From: Isoetes taiwanensis
Lineage: Eukaryota; Streptophyta; Lycopodiopsida; Isoetales; Isoetaceae
NCBI GenBank assembly: GCA_021234155.1
Contig: JAJEKV010000060.1
Coordinates: 8,208,323 to 8,272,322, forward strand
Direction of reading: 5' to 3'
Length of the DNA: 64,000 bases
Shown: positions 55,561 to 64,000 of the stretch, piece by piece
Layout: the number at the start of each line of letters is the position of its first letter
Position numbering within the stretch: the stretch's first letter is position 1
Position numbers and translations under genes: made by a program
The notes under the pieces: model-generated
The model's database searches: none
What the model was told of the DNA's origin: nothing
What the model saw: only the letters and a program-made list of their open reading frames with translations

Positions 55561-56377
55561 GAAACATAAGAACATATATAGGTCGGATAATATTTAATAT
55601 TAATTAAATTTAGTAAATTAAAAAAAGAAAAAATTAGAAAAAATGATTAAAATAAGTGGAAACAATTGAAAAAAAAAAAATAGTAATTTGGCTTAATATT
55701 TTTCGTTATTTACCATAGACATTTTGGGATGATGTTTGGCCCCACCATAGAGTTTAGCTAAAGCATGAGAAAGTTTTGGGATTAATAGCAAGTTTAGCTA
55801 AAGTCATTAGGTAATAAGAAATATCGTTAGTAATTTATTCCACAGTTACTGCGGGATCATAGTTATTTACAATATCATGTATAAGAGGCAAAAGCGGATC
55901 GCTTTTTTAATTGAAAATGGTGTATTGTACTTATATATTTTAAATAATCACAAAAGACTTCGTATAGGGGTAGCCTAGAGTATTCAAAATAGGCTTCACA
56001 AGCTAATCTGGGTCTCATACTTTATGGAGTAGTCATCCGATTAAGTGGTCAATGGCCTCTCTTTTGGGATCCATCAAGCCGAGGTTGGATGGCTCTCCAA
56101 ACTTTGACACCCTCATTGGCCCATCCCATGTCATCGGCTAAGGCTTGATTCATGTGCCCACTGCTTCATGTATCTCCTTCTTCGTTTAAGCTTCGCCCAT
56201 TCATGTTGTCATTGGGATCCCAAACCCTTCAAGTCTGGTGATTCATGTCCTCGTTAAGCCCTCTTGAACCATGTGAGTCTATTCTTTGCACTACCTTTTA
56301 ACCTGGGAAGTAATGAGAATGAGCAACTTTAAATACTGCAATCAAAGAAGTGTCTGATGCCTAATAAACATATTTAC

Positions 56378-56800
56378 CTGTTGAAATCTCCCTCCAAGTT
56401 CCTTGCACCAGAAAAGTCTATCCATGGCATATCTTGATAGTCAAAGCCAAAGTCAACACACTGTCGATGGGGGTAAGAAATGAAAATTCTAGGGGAAGCT
56501 GCCTAACCGGTGCCGGTGTAAAAGAGGCAAAGTAGCTTGCACTTGTTCTCTCTCAGCGGGAGACATTTATTGCACTGAAGGCGGAGAGCCACAAAAACTA
56601 CAAATATGACGCAAAAAACAAGCCATTTATCTGAAAAGAAAAAAAAAAAGGAAAAAAAAAAACTTTTATTACCCAAACTTGTTGTTGTTGTGACAGTGGA
56701 GGATGGGTACACGAAACTGTCGGCACCATTGTCCCTACCTCTTGGAATCATCCTCTTGTTTCCTCTAAACTCATCTCTTTCCTCTACCGAAAAACTCCAT
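56378..56800 (-). other. Possible spliced gene fragment (copy B)
   Basis: Counterpart of 10883-11309. The exon-like block reads DYQDMPWIDFSGARNLEGDFNR before a GT donor. The possible first exon is frame-broken because CACAGCA in copy A is read CCGA here. Confidence 0.3.
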
Positions 56801-58188
56801 GCATAAACCTACATACCTAATTAGAGGTAAAAGCGTATAAATAAAATATACTTACCTTCACCTTTGCCATCCTCCTTAGGAGTGCTCTTACAATTAATCG
56901 GAGATAATTATAATAGGATATACCACCTAGGTGAAATTATGGGAGAAACATTTGATAAGTATAAACTATTGGAAATAATAATATATGATGAATTGCAGAT
57001 TACATGTTCAAGTACTTACAAAATGTATAGGATTAATTCGCTCATCGGTTTGCATATGCCTATCGGGTTGAGATACATTTCACATGTTTGATTGATAAGT
57101 ATGTGCCTAATTTCCCTAAGCATCTCTGTCCCTTCAGGGTCATATACAAAAAACCATAAAATTTTTAAACTAAATGCAACATGATAAGACAATCTCAAAC
57201 ATGTATGCAAACCATAATCATTGCTTATAACACCTTTGAAACCCAATGTTCAATGCCTAGCACCCTATATTGCAGCTAATACCTAGCAAAGTTTTGACTT
57301 CATATAATCAAGCGCATATGTCACCCTCAAATCCTAAGGTTAACCATCCACCCTAAAAAAAAAGTTCTCGCCCATATCATTGATCACTCTTAGTTATTAA
57401 GACTTAACCTTTTGAACTTAAAACTTTGATGCCCCTAGATTCCAATGGTACTCTTGTTCAACCTTAATTCTAATGCAATATTAGGTTTTAAAATGCTCTC
57501 TCATAACTCGAGTTTCATAGCCTTAGTCCTTCCAAATGGCATTTAGAGATGGACCAATGAAAACGATTATAAAAACACAACGTGCAAGAAGTAAATGCAA
57601 CATCGACAACCATAAATCATATGCAAACCATAATCATGAAGACCTAAACCCCAATGTTCAGCTTGATAGAAAATACCCTATGACAACTAATACCTTATCG
57701 ATTATATGGTTTCATATAATCAAATTGCAAAAGGAAGCGACATCAATCGTGCATCTCTCTCTCTCCCTCCCTATCTCCCTCCCTCCCTCCATCTCTCTTA
57801 GGTTGGCCACATGCTTGCCAAAATACCCATCTCTCGTCCTATACGACTCCTATCAGAATTGTACGTATTTTTTTGGGAGGAGAGGAGAGAAGGCTGTCTC
57901 TCGAGGTCTAACAGCATCCGTTAGGCCTCAAATTTTGGTTTCCCACCGGAGAACTACTCCATCGAATCATTCCGGTAGGGCAAGTTTTTGTGGGATAATT
58001 CCCCTCCAATTTTGAATCAGCCTCCAAAATGTGGGATATTTCTTCCCCTGTTCATGCTGGTAGGTAAGCTTTGTGGGATATTTAAGTTTCTTTGTGTCCT
58101 TTACATAGGGTTCCATTTGCCGGCCGTTCTATCATGGATCCAGTGATTCTCGGAATGATTGCCATGTTGTTGCATGCTCTTACCATTA
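56801..58188. other. Gene-free stretch left of the MITE (copy B)
   Basis: Counterpart of 11310-12690, with the same CT/CCCT-rich patch near 57755-57800. Nothing else recognised. Confidence 0.4.
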
Positions 58189-58739
58189 GAGGTAATTTGA
58201 GATCTCCTTTTGTCCCCATAAGAATCCTCCAATAGAATGACTACTCTACATCAAACTGCAATTAATGCAGCATTAACAACTTCATTCTTTGTCGTTTTTT
58301 CCCTATAACTTTTGATCTACTCATGAAAATCTTTGGCGTTTGTTGCATTAGATCTGAGAATGAAAAGATCTTTCAAGTGATATATATGGTTATGATGTAT
58401 TTCAATACAAAATACATATGTGTTAACCTTAAAAAATATGGTTTTTGTTCTTTTCTTATATATTTACATCCCAAAAAGATATAATAATGTGTTGTCATTA
58501 GAAAGATCTTGAGGAGGCGAATCCATTGCCACAAATAGTGTTGAATCCGGGTTTTTGATCAAAAGTTATAGTAGAAAAATGACCTTTGCAAAAGTTAGTT
58601 AGAAGCGCATTAATTCTAGCGCCACATAATACTAGAATAAAATACTGCTTGGAGCTCTTCTCTTATTGGACAGTTTAAAAAGCTGATGTGGCTTTTTAAG
58701 CATCCCTTAATGGGACAAAATGAGATCTCAAATTACCTC
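58189..58739. mobile_element. MITE with GAGGTAATTTGAGATCTC terminal repeats (copy B)
   Basis: 551 bp, TA on both sides. Here the left flank reads ACCATTA, restoring symmetry (ATTAGAGG...CCTCTAAT) that is partly lost in copy A. Confidence 0.62.
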
Positions 58740-58813
58740 TAATGAATCGGATTCGCATTCCAAAGGTTCTGTTTGCAGCTTCTTGAGCTAAATGAGCTTG
58801 AAGACCCAATGAA

Positions 58814-59760
58814 TCAATCTGCAATATCTTCATCAATCTGCAATCTGGACTTCTTTCTGCCAGTTGGTTTTCCACAAACTCCAGGTTGATTGCATGCTGC
58901 AGATCTAGGGCTGGAGGAATCTGTGTTGTTACCTGTGGGAGTTCGACTGTTTGGCATTTCATGCATTCTTGGGCTACCTGAATTATCTATGTTGACATTG
59001 ACATTGGGAATGTCTTCAGTACTCTCAAAGTGGTCATCGAAAGTAGCAACAGATCCAACTGTCTCAAAGAAACTGTCAGAAAAAATAGTGTGCAAATCTG
59101 CAACCTCAAAAGCTTCATTTCCGAAATCCCCATCATCACCAGCCCCTGGAATGGGGTTATCAGATGTCACTCCATATTTTACTTCTTCCATTCTTTCATA
59201 CCACTGCCAGCTTGAAGGCTCTGAACCCGTTTGACTAGAAGCCTCTTTCTCATCCTTGAATTTTGCATGTAGTTTATCCCATTTGTTCTTCAGTTGCCTA
59301 ACTTCTACTAGTCCATCAACAATTGGTTGTAATTTCACAAGAATTTCTCTCCTTTGTGAATTAGAAAGATTGAGGCCATTAGTAACGGTTTCATTTCATT
59401 GAGAAGATTCGGAAGGTGGAAACACCCATCACACATCCATTGGATTGGAGCCTTCCTATTCTTTGTGTCAATTTGCTTGGGATTTTCTTTTTCTTGAACA
59501 ACAAGAGCCATTGAATTATCGGGCTGAGAAGAATCACTCACAGTACTGGGAGGTGCTTGGATTTCGCTAAAAACTCGCTTGCATCTCCTTTCCTTTGGCT
59601 CTTTTGCTGTTACAATTGGCTCAGAATTTGTCTCCAAATCCACATTCATTGAAATCTGCCCTGTCATCTTTCGTGTCTTCCTTGGAGCCATTTTCTCAAT
59701 GCGAGGAGGCACAAAGGGTTTGCTGCTTGATGGCAAGGCAGATCTAGTTGCCTTAGACAT
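58814..59760 (-). CDS. Myb/SANT-like DNA-binding protein (copy B)
   Basis: ATG at 59760. The 5' part is good and includes a segment (FSEIQA) missing from copy A. The frame is broken at about 59340-59450, where copy A reads several intact CAG/CTG triplets that are garbled here. The 3' part (58814-59338) is clean and shows the true C-terminus: a basic GRKKSRLQI stretch and end DEDIAD with a stop at 58814-58816. Taken with copy A, the gene appears intact in reality, about 310 residues. Same Myb/SANT-like domain. Confidence 0.7.
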
Positions 59761-60191
59761 TGGAGTCTATAGAAATCAAGCTAATCAACCAAGAAACAAT
59801 ACCTGCCGGGCTAGAATTTGATAACAGAACAATGTAAGATCGAATTCAAATGAATTAACAAGGATTGAAAGGGCTGAGAAATACCTCTAGACTGGAAATC
59901 AATAGCGCGGATGGAAGAATTAAGGGGAATTCAAGGAATTGTACGGCATTGAAGACCAAGAAACAGGGGAAAATGGCGCCCCTGAATTTCGATGAGGGAA
60001 AGTTTTCAGTCATGAAATTCAGGCGACATAATTTTAGGGGGTTGTTAAGTTAGTGGTTAATGGAAGCGGCTCTAATGGCTGTTGAGGCGAATCATCTCTC
60101 AAGGTGAGAGTTGAGTTTTTCCACTCACCATCTCTCATTATCTCTCACCTCTCTATTCTCTCTCACCTACTCTAAGTCAACATGTGGCCAA

Positions 60192-60195
<4 letters not shown>

Positions 60196-60267
<72 letters not shown>
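60196..60267 (+). repeat. (CT)n microsatellite (copy B)
   Basis: About 36 units; counterpart of 14663-14741. Confidence 0.95.
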
Positions 60268-60270
<3 letters not shown>

Positions 60271-60449
60271 CTCCTTATCCTTGATGATGTTGGCGGTTCC
60301 GGACATGATGCCACTTGAAATGAAAGCTATATATTGCACATTAAAATATGTGGCAAAGGTCATTGAGATGGAAAATGATAGGCTCCAAGAGATTAGCTAT
60401 GGAACAAAGCAAGGTAAAAGGCTGGTATGCGGAACCTACAGAAATGGCT

Positions 60450-61002
60450 TGGGAAATGGGGCATGTCAATTGATAGTGTACCCAATGATCAAAGCGATAT
60501 TACGAATGGGTGAAAATTAATGTGCAACATAAAATGTGGAGTAATCCTGGAACAAAGATGAGCTTTTACAAGAAGGTAGTTAATCCCAATTTATGTGCAG
60601 CGCCCCACCTTGCAGGCAAAGTCTCATACAAGAAAAGGCATATGATATGCAGATTAAGGCTAAGTTCTCATCATTTGGGGGAGTAGAGGTTGGAAGATGG
60701 GGAATCTTCAAGATCTGAGGCATACATCACCCGTATGTGGAGATGATGAGATAGAGGATGAGAATCATTTGGTATTACATTGTCCTGCTTACCAGAATCT
60801 TAGAGATCTCTATAGTATTCCAGATAATATCTCTTTGCATGATTTCTTTGGAAAACCGGTCCACACTATTGGAAATTTCTTAACAGATGTGATGAAGATG
60901 AGAGAATTATCCATTAAAATTATAGGCAAGCTGTTGGGCGACTATGAAAAAAGAAGCGAGCCTAATGATGCCCCACTTGAGGGCATATTAGATGATATAT
61001 GA
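60450..61002 (+). pseudogene. LINE C-terminal tail with zinc-binding motif, non-L1 type (copy B)
   Basis: The last 100 codons are in one frame (60697-61002): CGDDEIEDENHLVLHCPAY, YQNLRDLYSIPDNI, and an Asp/Glu-rich end EGILDDI before the stop. Upstream, RLRLSSHHLGVEVGRW lies in another frame. Cys-Gly, Glu-x-His and Cys-Pro spacing fits the zinc-binding tail of non-LTR reverse transcriptases of a type best known from animals. Confidence 0.55.
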
Positions 61003-61070
61003 TTGAGCAATATTGTGCGTAGAATGTCTTTGTCTTCTAGACCTGATAGTCTCATAGACATAATAAACAT

Positions 61071-61230
<160 letters not shown>

Positions 61231-61263
61231 AGGGGGCGGGCACCCGGTACCTCCCACAAATGG

Positions 61264-64000
61264 TGTTAGTCACGTGCCTCACATGCAGGGACTATTCATG
61301 CATCTGACGGATCGGGTCAAGGCCAGGGGATCCCTGTCGGTAGCCAGGTCAGTGGAGTCAAAGGCTCCCGTGAAAGACCAAGCGGACCCACCTTGACTAA
61401 GACCCACGCTGGCGTCAACAAAAGCGGCCTTTCGGACAAGTGGCGGACGTCCTTGCGTCGGCGTCGGCGTGATTCGGGCTTTTCAAAGGCACCCGGCATT
61501 CACACCAAATCGGGCCTTCTTCGAGGGAGTCGGCACGAAATCAATCGAGGTGTCTATATTGGGCCAAAACCCATTGTACTATATATATGAGTAGAGCTAG
61601 CACATGAGTTTTGAGTCTTGTCTCATTTTGGGTTTTCTCGATTTGAGAGCTCATGTATCTTCATTGACATCAAGGAAGCTTATCATTGTGATCTCATTGT
61701 TCTCTTTTGTTTTCTTTTCCCTTTCCTTTGTTTTTCTTGCAAATCCCGTGACATAGGTCCCGGTTGTTCTCTGTTTAGATCCAAGGGTCCTCCGCAGGGT
61801 TTGTCTTGCGCGAAGTTCAGAACCCACCCCAAACAAAGTCGCATTTGCCGGGTCGATCTTTCTTTTCTTTCCATCATGTAATGCTTTCGAGGTTTCACTC
61901 TGAAGAACTTCTTTGCCAAGCGGCCTCGGCCGGGCGCCATCAGCGGCGAGGTTGTTGGGATATGTATGATTCTGCTTATGACATTGAGGGTGGTCGTCTC
62001 GGCTCGCGAGCTCGGTCGGCACCTCCTACCCTTAGATGCTCATTCGTGACCGGGGTCTCCCCACGTATTGTCGTCATTGCTCACAACCGCAATCTCCACA
62101 ACATACCCCTTTCAGCCCGCGCCTCACTATTTCCGGACTCACAGCCCGGCACCTATATCACTATTCCTTGGGGCCACACACCTCTTCCGTCACAACCTTC
62201 TTCACCTCCTGTTTGGAATGGGCTACCATCATGTCACCTTTGGCCCTTCCCTCGTTCATGGCATTCCAACTTCTCCATCTTTTCAGCATGCTCTTCCCGT
62301 TTTATCAAACCACGGATCTCAAAGCCCAATGAGGGCGGCTCTCAGGCCCTTCCCCACGGATGCTACTTTTTATGGACCACCAGGTTTTTCAGTCCCACCC
62401 CTTGCACTCGGTCTGAGCGCATTACCACCTCTATATGCTTCTACATATCCTCAATCAAATCCACATCTATGCTCAAGTTCCGCCTTCATCTCCTACTCAT
62501 AATTTGAAGTGACTTATCCCACTTTTGGCAACACTAAAGGCAAACCTGCGGATCAAAGTGCCCGGCACACATGGAGAATTTGAAGCCTTGGCCATTCCCT
62601 TACGAGCGGTCATGCGCAGCCACAACTCAAATTTCATATCTTTTTAAACCCACTTTCGGAGGCCCCTCATCGATGGTTAATGGCCAATAAGAGTCACTTG
62701 GAAACAAAGTTGGCAAGAAATGAAAACTGCCTTTCTGTCTCATTATGGCACCACGGACGATGATCAGTTACTCCTTAAGCAACTCAATGACCTTCAACAA
62801 GAGCCCACGGAGTCCGCCCGGGATTTTGCGGACCGTCTTCACATTCTTGTCAGGTAAACTCGAGGAGTACCCCACGCAGTGCGGATCCTCGTGTTTTTGC
62901 TGCGGGGCCTTCCTCCGGCCATTAAGCCTCATGACCGAATACACCGTCCCAAGTCTGGAGCAGGCCATTGAACCGGGTCAATCACTTTCGGTCAATGTTT
63001 CTTCTCGGGTGTTGCTCTGCGAGAACTCCCTTTCATGCCCCGTCATGGTTCCTCGAACTCTGTTCAACCTCGGCAAGCAAATCCACAGCGCTCACATCTG
63101 GTGTACTATTTGTAAATATCAAGGTCATCGGCAAATGAATACAACGCCTCAATGGACCTCCTCATTTGTAAAAGATGTAATATGTGCAATCATGCCCACG
63201 GAAAAATGCACCGCGATCTCATCCTACACCTTTTTTTCGTAATAAAATGGTCTTTCAAGTCGGACCACCCCTCAACAATAGGCTGTCATATCAGCCTCAA
63301 AGAATATCCAACTCAACAACAGCCGCCAGCCAACATCAACAGTAATTTCAAAAAATTGCGAGGACAAGGCAACCGTCCTCCCTTTGATCCTTCAAAAGCT
63401 CAATGTTATCATTGTCATGAATGGGGTCACACCACTCGGGCGTGTCCTCAAGCGCCTCAAGTTCAAGTTCAACTTCGAGGTTGAATCAATCGGAAACTAC
63501 GTAAAGCTCCCACGGCTTATCAACTCTCGGGTGGCCAATGAGAAAATGGGGCCCTCGTCTGTTTTTGAGAAAGCCTCCTCGGCCGCCTCAACAACGGCCC
63601 TCGGCAAGGCTGCGTCTACTTCAATCCTATGGATCAACAAGCTCGGGAGGAGATTTATCGGGCTCTCAACCCTCATCCCAACAGTCCAATTGGGTTGGTC
63701 TTGTCTCGCGTCACACACGGGCTTCACGCCCTTTGACCATCATTCCTCATGACACACAACCTGCTTTTGCTGTGGAAACTGTCCCTCATGACGATGAAAA
63801 AAAAGTTCACTTCGCACCTGGTCTTGATAAACTTATGCCTCACGTCATGCCTAAAGTGAGACAAAGTATTCTGAAACTCATGCAGGCTGCGGAAGGTCGC
63901 TCATTGGCAAATGTTCATGCCACCACGAGCTCTCAGCGGCGTCGAGCCTACCGATCATCATCCACCAATGCACGCTCTCAGCCATATCCAAATATTGCTG
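61264..64000 (+). mobile_element. Ty3 element I, 5' part and gag (copy B)
   Basis: Counterpart of 15733-18480, cut by the window end. The TATA-like motif lies near 61576. The gag frame is far more broken than in copy A in the Pro-rich part, but the third zinc knuckle is complete here: CYHCHEWGHTTRACPQ near 63405. The CAG that is TAG at 17761 is also read as TAG here. Confidence 0.75.

Overview
This is nuclear DNA from a land plant, most likely a vascular plant. The evidence is spliced genes with short introns (a B3-domain transcription factor, an ABCC transporter), plant-type Ty3 retrotransposons with extra ORFs, BED/DUF659 hAT transposase relics, L1 elements with a zf-RVT tail, tRNA-derived SINEs, Helitrons, MITEs and long (CT)n arrays. 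The species cannot be named from the sequence. Nothing bacterial, viral or organellar was recognised.

The main structural feature is a long direct duplication. Positions 1-18480 (copy A) match 45498-64000 (copy B) collinearly, about 45.5 kb apart, and the repeat runs off both window ends. Each copy carries, in order: the 3' end of a GC-rich LINE; a complete four-exon B3-domain gene on the minus strand; a Helitron 3' terminus; a hAT transposase deletion relic; a short L1 insertion with target-site duplications; an FCP1/HAD-like gene relic; AT-rich repeats with a SINE; a possible spliced gene fragment; a MITE; a Myb/SANT-like gene on the minus strand; a second type of LINE tail between CT microsatellites; and the 5' part of a Ty3 retrotransposon.

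Between the copies lie: the rest of that Ty3 element (protease to integrase, then an antisense ORF and a sense 3' ORF, 18.5-23.8 kb); a second Ty3 element inserted into it (23.81-32.4 kb), followed in tandem by a further LTR-gag copy (32.41-35.43 kb); an L1 tail; an ABCC transporter fragment (38.1-39.8 kb); a foldback repeat holding a SINE and a CACTA MITE (40.7-42.0 kb); another SINE; a Helitron helicase fragment; and the GC-rich LINE whose 3' end starts copy B.

Most transposon reading frames are broken. Comparison of the copies shows that many breaks sit on CTG/CAG sites present in one copy and garbled in the other, while the B3 gene keeps its CTG/CAG sites in both. I read this as base-calling trouble at methylated CHG sites, so many apparent pseudogene breaks may not be real. 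The likely working host genes are the B3 gene (two copies) and the Myb/SANT gene (two copies); almost everything else is mobile DNA or gene relics.
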